NCBI RefSeq assembly: GCF_030867385.1
Contig: NZ_JAPFBJ010000002.1
Location: 535,001-599,000 of the forward strand
Reading direction: 5' to 3'
Length of the DNA: 64,000 nucleotides
From: Sphingobium sp. DEHP117
GTDB lineage: Bacteria > Pseudomonadota > Alphaproteobacteria > Sphingomonadales > Sphingomonadaceae
Shown here: one piece after another, positions 10,042 through 17,484 of the stretch
How the letters are laid out: every line of letters starts with the position of its first letter
Numbering within the stretch: position 1 is the first letter of the stretch
The notes under the pieces: model-generated
What the model was told of the DNA's origin: nothing
Databases searched by the model: none
Seen by the model: only the letters and a program-made list of their open reading frames with translations
Translations under genes and position numbers: made by a program

Positions 10042-10078
10042 TAGACAAATTTATACATATCCCTATATTGTGGATATG
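10042..10078 (+). promoter_or_regulatory. Promoter and operator of the parDE cassette
   Basis: TAGACA (10042-10047) and TATATT (10064-10069) are separated by 16 bases, which places the transcription start at about 10076, the A of the parD ATG. A perfect 7-base inverted repeat, CATATCC (10056-10062) and GGATATG (10072-10078), brackets the -10 box and includes the start codon. This suits autorepression by a ParD-type antitoxin and a leaderless mRNA. Both conclusions are inferred from spacing. Confidence 0.5.
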
Positions 10079-10333
10079 TCCCAGCTCAATGTCTCCATCC
10101 CGCCCGCCCTCAAGACCTGGATCGACCATCGTGTCACCGAAGGGCGCTACAGCAGCGCCAGCGACTATATCCGCGATCTCGTCCGCCGCGATCAGGACTC
10201 CGCCAAGGAGGAAACCGAATGGCTGCGCGGGCTGATCGCCGAAGGGCTGGCATCGGGGGTGGTGGATGAGGAGCCGGAAGACGTCCTCAGAACCATCATG
10301 GCGGAGCGGCGAGCGAGGCGCAATCCGGCTTAG
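10076..10333 (+). CDS. parD: ParD-like type II antitoxin
   Basis: An 85-residue ribbon-helix-helix antitoxin. The strand-helix-helix part is MSQLNVSIPPALKTWIDHRVTEGRYSSASDYIRDLVRRD, typical of the ParD/CC2985 group. The C-terminal acidic part (EETEWLRGLIAEGLASGVVDEEPEDVL) would wrap the toxin. No ribosome site precedes the ATG, which fits a leaderless transcript. parE follows at once. Confidence 0.88.
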   Translation: MSQLNVSIPPALKTWIDHRVTEGRYSSASDYIRDLVRRDQDSAKEETEWLRGLIAEGLASGVVDEEPEDVLRTIMAERRARRNPA

Positions 10334-10334
10334 A

Positions 10335-10622
10335 TTGGCCCGCGCCGCTCAGGCCGATCTGGCCGAGATAGATAACTACAGCGCCGAGCAGTTCGGCGAC
10401 GACGCAGCCGACGACTATAATCAGGGCTTTTGGGAGCTATTCGCCTTGCTGCGCACCCATCCATTCGCCGGGCCGCTCACACCGGACCTCGGCAAGCAGG
10501 TCCGGTGCTTGACTCACAGACGCCATCGCATCTTTTATCGCGTGACGCGCGAACAGGTGCTGATTTTGCGGATCATTCACCATGCGCGGAACGCGAAGGG
10601 GATGCTGGGGGAGGCGGGGTGA
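10335..10622 (+). CDS. parE: ParE/RelE family toxin
   Basis: A toxin of the RelE/ParE fold: LARAAQADLAEIDNYSAEQFGDDAADDY, then LTHRRHRIFYRVTREQVLILRIIHHARN. Known ParE toxins poison DNA gyrase; RelE toxins cleave mRNA. The lack of RelE catalytic signatures favours ParE, but this is not certain. The chosen TTG start, two bases after the parD stop, gives 95 residues. An ATG at 10266 overlapping parD would give 118 residues and would retain the first beta strand more fully. The stop overlaps the next ATG by one base. Confidence 0.82.
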   Translation: MARAAQADLAEIDNYSAEQFGDDAADDYNQGFWELFALLRTHPFAGPLTPDLGKQVRCLTHRRHRIFYRVTREQVLILRIIHHARNAKGMLGEAG

Positions 10623-11173
10623 TGCAGGAGCCACTTCCAGATATTGAACCGGAACTTCTAAAAAGATTGGCCGGTATAGAGGTTGCTTCTGCCCTTGAAG
10701 CGCGGAAGCTAGCAAGCTCTGAGCATTCTTCGTCTTACAATTGGCTTTTGGCGTCATTGCTGACGATAAATGGAGGTGGATTAGTGGCATTATCCACTAA
10801 TCAGCAATTGATTGGCTGGGAGAAAGTTTTGATCGGAGTCTGGTTTTATGTGGGACTGATGGCTGCACTTTTGTGCGCTTTTTTTGGGCAGTTAGCCAAC
10901 AGAGATGGCATACAGTTGCTTGGCGAACAGACGGGTTACTGGGCATCAGTCGAGCATTATCAGGAGCGATCTGCTGGATCTGAGCAAGAACATGAAACCA
11001 GGCTCAAGAAAGTTAGGCGAAAGGCAATGAGAGCGCGTTATTCGGGATTCGTATCAGTAGCTGCTTTCTCAGTAGGCCTAGCAAGCCTGGGGTATTTGCT
11101 CTGTCAACCATCGATGTCTGAGAAGAACGTCAAAAGTTCTGTAGATGCTACCCCAAATGCTTCGTCAAAATGA
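10622..11173 (+). CDS. Hypothetical membrane protein coupled to parE and ruvB
   Basis: A 183-residue protein with hydrophobic stretches at about 41-58, 68-92 and 140-160, and a charged, helical middle ([24 protein letters not shown]). I do not recognise a family. Its ATG overlaps the parE stop (TGATG) and its own stop overlaps the ruvB ATG (ATGA), so translation is probably coupled on both sides. Base composition is clearly lower in GC than ruvA and ruvB, pointing to acquisition with the toxin-antitoxin pair. Confidence 0.7.
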   Translation: MQEPLPDIEPELLKRLAGIEVASALEARKLASSEHSSSYNWLLASLLTINGGGLVALSTNQQLIGWEKVLIGVWFYVGLMAALLCAFFGQLANRDGIQLLGEQTGYWASVEHYQERSAGSEQEHETRLKKVRRKAMRARYSGFVSVAAFSVGLASLGYLLCQPSMSEKNVKSSVDATPNASSK

Positions 11174-12192
11174 CCTCCTCGCCCCTCCTCTCCGCGTCAC
11201 GCAAGCCTGAAGACATAGACGCCGCCTTGCGTCCCAAGACCCTCGACGAGTTCGTGGGCCAACAGCAAGCGCGCGAGAATCTGCGCATCTTCATAGAGGC
11301 TGCGCGCAATCGCGGCGAGGCGCTCGATCATGTGCTGTTCTTCGGCCCCCCCGGCCTCGGCAAGACCACGCTGGCGCAGATCGTCGCCAAGGAGATGGGC
11401 GTCGGCTTTCGCGCCACCTCCGGCCCGGTTATCGCCAAGGCGGGGGATCTTGCGGCGCTGCTCACCAATCTCGACGAGGGCGATGTGCTGTTCGTGGACG
11501 AGATTCACCGCCTCAATCCCGCGGTCGAGGAGATCCTCTACCCAGCAATGGAGGACCGCGCGCTCGATATCATGATCGGCGAGGGGCCTTCCGCGCGCTC
11601 GGTGCGGATAGACCTGCCGAAATTCACGCTGGTGGGCGCCACCACGCGGCAAGGCCTGCTCACCACGCCGCTGCGGGACCGCTTCGGCATCCCGGTGCGG
11701 CTGCAATTCTACACGGTGGAGGAGTTGGTGCAGGTGGTAAGCCGCGCCGCCCGCCTGCTCGGCCTTGCCATCACGGATGATGGCGCGGTGGAGGTGGCCC
11801 GCCGCTCGCGCGGCACCCCGCGTATCGCCGGGCGGCTGCTGAGGCGCGTGCGCGACTTCGCCGATGTCGCTGGCGCGCCGCAGGTCGATGCGCGCACGGC
11901 GGACGCGGCATTGAACCGGCTGGAGGTCGACAGCCTCGGCCTCGATGCGATGGACCGGCGCTACCTGATGATGATCGCGGACATCTACAAAGGCGGACCG
12001 GTGGGCGTCGAAACGCTGGCGGCGGGCTTGTCCGAGCCGCGCGACACGATCGAGGAAGTGATCGAACCCTACCTCATCCAGCTCGGCCTCGTCGCGCGCA
12101 CCGCCCGCGGGCGCTGCCTCAATGCGGGCGGTTGGAAGCATCTCGGCCTCAATCCGCCCGCCAATACGCAGGACGGGCTGTTCGATCCCTGA
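11170..12192 (+). CDS. ruvB: Holliday junction DNA helicase RuvB
   Basis: A 340-residue AAA+ ATPase that drives branch migration with RuvA. Walker A is [12 protein letters not shown], Walker B is [11 protein letters not shown], sensor I is TLVGATTR, and the arginine finger region is LRDRFGI. The C-terminal winged helix ([22 protein letters not shown]) is present. The start overlaps the stop of the inserted membrane gene by 4 bases. Confidence 0.97.
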   Translation: MTSSPLLSASRKPEDIDAALRPKTLDEFVGQQQARENLRIFIEAARNRGEALDHVLFFGPPGLGKTTLAQIVAKEMGVGFRATSGPVIAKAGDLAALLTNLDEGDVLFVDEIHRLNPAVEEILYPAMEDRALDIMIGEGPSARSVRIDLPKFTLVGATTRQGLLTTPLRDRFGIPVRLQFYTVEELVQVVSRAARLLGLAITDDGAVEVARRSRGTPRIAGRLLRRVRDFADVAGAPQVDARTADAALNRLEVDSLGLDAMDRRYLMMIADIYKGGPVGVETLAAGLSEPRDTIEEVIEPYLIQLGLVARTARGRCLNAGGWKHLGLNPPANTQDGLFDP

Positions 12193-12248
12193 GTTGAGCG
12201 CCATTTCGCCCTTTGCCATGGACTCCCGCCTCGGTTACACAGGCGCCC

Positions 12249-12731
12249 ATGTCCGCAGCCGCCGCAACCCTGCCTCCAGCATTAGCGCCCACCTCGGGCG
12301 TTTTTGCGCAAGGCGCGCATCATTTCCCGGTGCGCGTCTATTTCGAGGATACGGACGCAGGCGGCGTCGTCTATCACGCCAACTATCTGCGCTTCATGGA
12401 ACGCGCGCGGTCGGATATGCTGCGGCTATTGGGCATCAGCCAGCGCGGCGCGCTTGATGACGGCGCGGGCGTCTATGCCGTGTCTCATCTCGACATCGCC
12501 TTTCGCGCGCCCGCAAAGCTCGACGATGAGCTGGTCGTCATCAGCCGCATGACCGGCGTCGGCGGCGCGACCGTTTCCATCGCGCAACAGGTGAAGCGGG
12601 GGCAAACCCTGCTCGCCGAGGCCTCCGTCACCGTCGCCTTTCTCTCGGCCCAGGGTCGTCCACGGCGCCAGCCCAGGGAATGGGTCGCGCTTTTCACCAG
12701 CATCACTTCAGGGGAGCCAAGCCCGCAATGA
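12249..12731 (+). CDS. ybgC: YbgC-type acyl-CoA thioesterase
   Basis: A hotdog-fold thioesterase of the Tol-Pal gene cluster. The active-site segment is YFEDTDAGGVVYHANYLRFMERAR, with the catalytic Asp. I chose the ATG at 12249, giving 160 residues; twelve extra codons are open upstream. Its stop overlaps the tolQ ATG (ATGA), so the two are translationally coupled. Confidence 0.92.
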   Translation: MSAAAATLPPALAPTSGVFAQGAHHFPVRVYFEDTDAGGVVYHANYLRFMERARSDMLRLLGISQRGALDDGAGVYAVSHLDIAFRAPAKLDDELVVISRMTGVGGATVSIAQQVKRGQTLLAEASVTVAFLSAQGRPRRQPREWVALFTSITSGEPSPQ

Positions 12732-13426
12732 CCACGCCCGCACTTGCCCTCGCCGGGGAGGCTGCCACCTTGTCTCCGCTCGCGCTGTTTCTTCAGGCGG
12801 ATATCGTCGTCAAGGTGGTGATGGTCGGCCTGTTGGCGGCCAGCGTATGGACATGGGGCATCATCATCGCCTTTTCGATGCGCGCGGGCGGGATCGCGCG
12901 CAAGTGCGACGCCTATGAAAAGGAGTTCTGGCGCAGCGAGGATATCGACGGCTTTTACGACAAGCGCGGCAAGGACACGATACCCAGCGCGCGCATCTTT
13001 GCGGCGGCGGTGGCGGAGTGGCGCCGCTCGACCCGCCTGCGCACCGTTGACCGGGACGGAACGCGTGACCGCCTCTCCACCGCGATGGCAAGCGCGGTGG
13101 GCGTGGAGGTTGATGCACTGGCCGATCGGCTCAATATTCTCGCGACAATCGGTGCGGTCGCCCCGTTCGTGGGCCTGTTCGGCACCGTCTGGGGCATAAT
13201 GCGCAGCTTCACCGCGATCGCGGCCCAGCAGAACAGCAGCCTCGCGGTGGTTGCGCCGGGCATCGCCGAGGCGCTGTTCGCCACCGCCATCGGCCTGTTC
13301 GCAGCCATTCCGGCGGTGATCGCCTACAACCGCTTTTCCCACCGCATCAACCGGCTTGAGGCGAGTCTGGGCCGCTTTGCCGATGGCCTCTACGCCACCC
13401 TCAGCCGAGAGCTGGAGCGCGACTGA
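12728..13426 (+). CDS. tolQ: Tol-Pal system proton channel TolQ
   Basis: A 232-residue inner-membrane protein of the MotA/TolQ/ExbB family. The first membrane segment is at about 28-50, and the long paired segments near 145-205 contain ATIGAVAPFVGLFGTVWGIM and FATAIGLFAAIPAVIAYNRF. With TolR it uses the proton gradient to energise TolA during envelope constriction. It overlaps ybgC upstream by 4 bases and tolR downstream by 1 base. Confidence 0.95.
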   Translation: MTTPALALAGEAATLSPLALFLQADIVVKVVMVGLLAASVWTWGIIIAFSMRAGGIARKCDAYEKEFWRSEDIDGFYDKRGKDTIPSARIFAAAVAEWRRSTRLRTVDRDGTRDRLSTAMASAVGVEVDALADRLNILATIGAVAPFVGLFGTVWGIMRSFTAIAAQQNSSLAVVAPGIAEALFATAIGLFAAIPAVIAYNRFSHRINRLEASLGRFADGLYATLSRELERD

Positions 13427-13926
13427 TGGCGATGGGCACGGTCCCCTCCTCCCGGCGCGGACGGCGCAGGGCGCCGATGGCGGAGATCAACGTCACGCCG
13501 CTGGTCGACGTGATGCTGGTGTTGCTCATCATCTTCATGGTGACGGCGCCGCTGCTGGTCACCGGCGTTGCCGTAAAGCTGCCGGAGAACCGGGCGAAGG
13601 CGCTGGAGACCAACGACAAGCCCACGGTAATCTCGCTCACGGCGGAAGGCGCGTCGTTCATCAACGATGCGCAGGTGAACGCGGCGGAGCTTGACGAGCG
13701 CATTTCGGAGATAGCCGCCGCCCATGCCGGGCTGGAACCGCCGCAGATTTTCGTGCGCGCGGACGCCCGGCTTGATTATGGGCGGGTGATGCAGGTGATG
13801 GGCGCGCTGAACGCGGCAGGCCTCAACCGCATCGCTCTGGTCAGCACCGCCGAAGCCGGGCGCGCGGGTGATGGGGGCGCGGATATCGAGGATAATCCGG
13901 CGGCCGTCAGCATCGGTTCACAATAG
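13426..13926 (+). CDS. tolR: Tol-Pal system protein TolR
   Basis: A 166-residue ExbD/TolR protein. The single membrane helix (about 22-45) carries the proton-relaying aspartate in INVTPLVDVMLVLLIIFMV. The periplasmic domain with RADARLDYGRVMQVMGALNAAG follows. The start overlaps the tolQ stop (TGATG). Confidence 0.95.
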   Translation: MAMGTVPSSRRGRRRAPMAEINVTPLVDVMLVLLIIFMVTAPLLVTGVAVKLPENRAKALETNDKPTVISLTAEGASFINDAQVNAAELDERISEIAAAHAGLEPPQIFVRADARLDYGRVMQVMGALNAAGLNRIALVSTAEAGRAGDGGADIEDNPAAVSIGSQ

Positions 13927-13943
13927 CACATTAGTCTGGCGCG

Positions 13944-14759
13944 ATGGACCGCACGGAAAAAATCGGGCTGGGCGTTGCGGGGGCGGGGCATGTGCTGCTG
14001 TTCGCCGCGCTCTCCTCGCACTGGCTGTCGGTCGATCCGCTGAAGCTCGACAACGCGCCGATCGAGATCAGCATAGCGGACGATGTGGCACTGCGCTCCG
14101 CCGCGCCGAAGATCGCCGACGCGCCGCCGCCGCCCGCCGCCTCTTCGCCCGCGCCGGCCGGTCAGGTGGAGCCTCCCGCGCCCGCGCCGACACCGCCCGC
14201 GCCCAGAGTTGCGGTCCCCGCGCCTGTCCCCACGCCCAGCCCGAAGCCGCTGCCAAAGGTTCAGCCCAGGCCGCCCGCCCCAGCGCCTGCCGCCACGCAA
14301 CCCAAGGCAAAACCCAACCCCGCCGCTCCCGCAAAGCCGCGCAGCCCGGGGCTGAAGCTCGACACCAGCGACTGGATGAAGCCCTCATCCGGCGCCAACC
14401 CGCAGGCAAAGCCCAGCGATGGCGCGCCCGCCTCAACCATCGGCCCGGCGCAGCAAAGCGCGCTCGCCGCCGAAATACGCCGCCAGATCAAGCCCTTTTG
14501 GAAAGCACCCACCGGCGCGGATGCAGACCAGCTGCGCACCACCATCGCCGTCCGCCTCGCGCGGGACGGCGCGCTCATCGGTGATCCCGAGGTTGTGAGC
14601 ACCACCGGCCAGACGGCCAGCAATCGCGGGCAGGTGCGCCTGCATCAGGAGCAGGCGCTCAAGGCCGTGCGCCTCGCCGCGCCTTTCCAACTCCCGCCAG
14701 ACCTCTATGATGGCTGGAAGTCCTTCACCGTCAATGTCGACAGGAAGCTCTCGCAATGA
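13944..14759 (+). CDS. tolA: TolA-like protein with Pro/Ala/Lys-rich spacer
   Basis: A 271-residue protein with one N-terminal membrane segment (about 8-30), a long Pro/Ala spacer (about 55-140) with Lys-rich stretches, and a C-terminal TonB/TolA-like domain (SALAAEIRRQIKPFWKAPTG onward). It links the TolQR motor to Pal and TolB. Alphaproteobacterial TolA spacers vary greatly and are poorly conserved, so position between tolR and tolB carries much of the call. The stop overlaps the tolB start by 4 bases. Confidence 0.88.
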   Translation: MDRTEKIGLGVAGAGHVLLFAALSSHWLSVDPLKLDNAPIEISIADDVALRSAAPKIADAPPPPAASSPAPAGQVEPPAPAPTPPAPRVAVPAPVPTPSPKPLPKVQPRPPAPAPAATQPKAKPNPAAPAKPRSPGLKLDTSDWMKPSSGANPQAKPSDGAPASTIGPAQQSALAAEIRRQIKPFWKAPTGADADQLRTTIAVRLARDGALIGDPEVVSTTGQTASNRGQVRLHQEQALKAVRLAAPFQLPPDLYDGWKSFTVNVDRKLSQ

Positions 14760-16078
14760 TTCGCCTTGCCTCGTTCGTCACCCTTCTCGCGCTGGCCATT
14801 GCCGCCCCTGCCGCCGCGCAGCTTTCCGTCGACGTGACCGACGACAGCGGCTCGAACTCACTCAAGGTGGCGGTGCCCGCGCTGCCGACCGGCCAGAGCG
14901 TCTCGACGCCTGCGGGCACGACCGACGAGCTCGGCGTCAGGATCGCGCAGGTCATCGCGGACGATCTGCGCAATTCAGGCCTCTTCGCGCCCACCGGGCC
15001 GGAGGGCACGCGCACCCTCTCCATGGCGGAGGTAACCGCGCCCAATTACGCCAGCTGGGGCGGCTATGAGGCGCTGGTTCAGGGCTTCGTGCGGTCTGCG
15101 GGCGGCGAGGGCGACATCACCGTCGGCTGCTATCTCTACGACATCGCGCTCAAGTCCGAGCTGACGCGCCAGGGCTATGTCGTCGCCCCGCGTGACTGGC
15201 GCCGCGCAGCGCACAAATGCGCCGACGCGATCTACGCGCGCCTGTCGGGCGAGAGTCCGTTCTTCGACAGCCGCATCGCCTATATCGCAGAGAGCGGGCC
15301 CAAGGAGCGCCGCGTCAAGCGCCTCGCCATCATGGATTCGGATGGGGCGAACCACCGTTTCATCACCAACGGGCAGGCGATCGCGCTCACCCCGCGCTTC
15401 TCGCCGGATTATGGCTCGCTCGTCTATGTCAGCTATGTGCAGGACCGGGTGCGCATCTTCGTTTATGACATCGGCACCGGCAAGCAGCGGCTGGTGACGG
15501 AGAGCACCAACCCCACCTTCGCGCCGCGCTGGTCGCCCGATGGGCGCAGCATCCTGTTCTCGATGGCGATTGCCGGGAATACGGATATCTATCGCGTGCC
15601 GGCCACCGGCGGCATGCCGGTGCGGCTCACCACCTCTCCGGGCATCGATGTGGGCGGCAGCTATTCGCCGGACGGCACCCGCATCGTGTTCGAGAGCGAC
15701 CGTTCAGGCAGCCAGCAGGTCTATGTGATGAACGCGGATGGCTCGAACCAGCAGCGCATCAGCCATGGCGGCGGGCGTTATGCCACGCCGGAATGGTCCC
15801 CGCGCGGAGACCTGATCGCCTTCACCAAGATCGCGGGGGATTTTAACATCGCGGTGATGACGCCGGATGGCAACAACGAGCGTATATTGACGCGCGGCTG
15901 GCAGGATGAGGCACCGACATGGTCGCCCAATGGCCGGGTGCTGCAGTTCTTCCGCACCAGCCAGGGCAGCTCCGGCGTCAGCCAAGTCTGGCAGGTCGAT
16001 CTCACCGGTGTCAACGAGCGCCGCATCCCCACGCCCTTGAGCGGGTCTGACCCTGCCTGGGGTCCGCTCTTGCCGTGA
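14756..16078 (+). CDS. tolB: Tol-Pal system periplasmic protein TolB
   Basis: A 440-residue periplasmic protein with a Sec signal peptide (residues 1-21, ending APAAAQ). The N-terminal domain is followed by a beta-propeller of WD40-like PD40 repeats: PRFSPDYGSLVYVS, PRWSPDGRSILFS, GGSYSPDGTRIVFES and PEWSPRGDLIAFT. It binds Pal and TolA. Its start overlaps the tolA stop (ATGA). Confidence 0.96.
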   Translation: MIRLASFVTLLALAIAAPAAAQLSVDVTDDSGSNSLKVAVPALPTGQSVSTPAGTTDELGVRIAQVIADDLRNSGLFAPTGPEGTRTLSMAEVTAPNYASWGGYEALVQGFVRSAGGEGDITVGCYLYDIALKSELTRQGYVVAPRDWRRAAHKCADAIYARLSGESPFFDSRIAYIAESGPKERRVKRLAIMDSDGANHRFITNGQAIALTPRFSPDYGSLVYVSYVQDRVRIFVYDIGTGKQRLVTESTNPTFAPRWSPDGRSILFSMAIAGNTDIYRVPATGGMPVRLTTSPGIDVGGSYSPDGTRIVFESDRSGSQQVYVMNADGSNQQRISHGGGRYATPEWSPRGDLIAFTKIAGDFNIAVMTPDGNNERILTRGWQDEAPTWSPNGRVLQFFRTSQGSSGVSQVWQVDLTGVNERRIPTPLSGSDPAWGPLLP

Positions 16079-16125
16079 AACCGATAGTCGTTATGTTAGT
16101 CCTTCAGAAATAAGGAGAAAAGCCC

Positions 16126-16656
16126 ATGTCCCGCTTTACCGCTCCCGTCGCCCGTTCCCTGATGATCGCATCCGCCGTCATCGCCCTTGCCGCCTGTTCC
16201 AAGAAGGCTCCGGAGGAGCTGCCCCCCGCGCCGGTCGAAACCCCGCGCCCGGCCGATACGGCCACAGCCCCCGCATCGCCCGCCGGTCCGGTCAAGGGCA
16301 GCCAGCAGGATTTCCTCGCCAGTGTCGCGGCGGACAAGATCTATTTCGATACCGACAAATATGACATCGATACTCAGGACCAGGACGTGTTGCGCAGCCA
16401 GGCACAATGGCTCGCCGCCAACCCGACGGTCCGGGTGACGGTCGAGGGTCATGCCGACGAGCGCGGCACGCGCGACTATAACCTCGCACTGGGTGAGCGC
16501 CGCGCCAACGCCGCCAAGAATTACCTCGCCTCGCTGGGTGTCGATTCCGCGCGCATCACGACGATCAGCTACGGCAAGGAGCGCCCTGCAGCATTAGGTT
16601 CGGACGAAGCCGCCTGGGCGCAGAACCGGCGGGCGGTGACGGTCACGGTGCAATAA
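16126..16656 (+). CDS. pal: Peptidoglycan-associated lipoprotein Pal
   Basis: A 176-residue outer-membrane lipoprotein. The signal peptide ends in the lipobox ALAAC (lipidated cysteine at about 25). A Pro-rich linker is followed by the OmpA-like peptidoglycan-binding domain: KIYFDTDKYDID, GHADERGTRDYNLALGERRA and ISYGKERP. TAAGGAGAAAAGCCC is a strong ribosome site. It closes the tol-pal operon. A hairpin without T-run (ATGGGGCGG at 16667-16675, CCGCCCCAT at 16686-16694) follows. Confidence 0.96.
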   Translation: MSRFTAPVARSLMIASAVIALAACSKKAPEELPPAPVETPRPADTATAPASPAGPVKGSQQDFLASVAADKIYFDTDKYDIDTQDQDVLRSQAQWLAANPTVRVTVEGHADERGTRDYNLALGERRANAAKNYLASLGVDSARITTISYGKERPAALGSDEAAWAQNRRAVTVTVQ

Positions 16657-16693
16657 GCGCCACGGCATGGGGCGGCGTCTTTCCACCGCCCCA

Positions 16694-16731
16694 TTGCCTC
16701 CAGCGCCGCCTTCTGTTATAACATCCGTATG
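16694..16731 (+). promoter_or_regulatory. Promoter and operator of the MazE/Doc cassette
   Basis: TTGCCT (16694-16699) and TATAAC (16717-16722) are separated by 17 bases. This predicts transcription from about 16729, the first base of the antitoxin ATG, so the message would be leaderless. The perfect palindrome TGTTATAACA (16714-16723) covers the -10 box and would be a natural binding site for the antitoxin. Confidence 0.55.
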
Positions 16732-16956
16732 AACGCGCCGCTCAAGATCACCAAAGTCGGCAACAGCGCCGGTCTTATCCTGCCCAAGGAGGTGCTCGCG
16801 CATCTTAACGCCGCGGTTGGTGAGAACCTGACCGTTGTGTTTACGCCGCGCGGGATAGAGCTGAGCGCTGCCGATCCGGATTTCGATCAACAGATGGCTG
16901 CTGCGCGCGAAGTCATGGCGCGGCGCAAGCGCGCTTTGCGCGAACTCGCCAAATAA
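16729..16956 (+). CDS. AbrB/MazE-type antitoxin
   Basis: A 75-residue swapped-hairpin AbrB/MazE/SpoVT DNA-binding protein: APLKITKVGNSAGLILPKEVL, then a C-terminal charged helix (AAAREVMARRKRALRELAK) that would mask the toxin. There is no Shine-Dalgarno site before the ATG. The doc-type toxin gene begins 4 bases after its stop. Confidence 0.85.
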   Translation: MNAPLKITKVGNSAGLILPKEVLAHLNAAVGENLTVVFTPRGIELSAADPDFDQQMAAAREVMARRKRALRELAK

Positions 16957-16960
16957 TATC

Positions 16961-17347
16961 ATGGCTCAGGAGTGGATCTGGGTCGCCGATGAGGTGGCGA
17001 TGGCGGCGCATGCCGAGCAGCTTGCTGAGCATGGCGGTGGCGAGGGTGTTCGCGACCCTGGAGCGCTGGAGAGCGCCATGGCGCGCCCGCGCAATCTGGC
17101 TGTCTATGGCGAGCCGGATGCTGCGGCACTTGCGGCAGCCTACGCTTTCGGCATTGCCCGCAATCATCCGTTCGTAGACGGAAACAAGCGCACAGCTGCT
17201 GTGGTCAGCGAAACGTTTCTGATGCTGAATGGCTATGCACTCTCCGCTTCTGACCCGGAACTGGTCGTGGCATTCCTCGCCCTCGCCGCAGGAGAACTGG
17301 GCGAGGAAGAACTGGCGGACTGGTTTCGCGAGCATCTGGCGGCCTGA
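16961..17347 (+). CDS. doc: Doc-type Fic-domain toxin
   Basis: A 128-residue Fic-fold toxin with the core motif HPFVDGNKRTA. Known Doc toxins phosphorylate elongation factor EF-Tu and halt translation. The length matches Doc rather than longer AMP-transferring Fic proteins. Its partner upstream is a MazE/AbrB-type antitoxin instead of the classical Phd, a combination that is also found in other bacteria. Confidence 0.9.
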   Translation: MAQEWIWVADEVAMAAHAEQLAEHGGGEGVRDPGALESAMARPRNLAVYGEPDAAALAAAYAFGIARNHPFVDGNKRTAAVVSETFLMLNGYALSASDPELVVAFLALAAGELGEEELADWFREHLAA

Positions 17348-17484
17348 GCTGAACATCGGCGCGTCGAAGCGTCTGAAAAATGTCACTATTGTAGATATTT
17401 CGGCTCGCCTAAAACTCTTCTTTACCTTGATTGTCTATTGCTTTGCGGTCGCACAGAGCGGCGCTGTGGGTAATGGATTGCATC

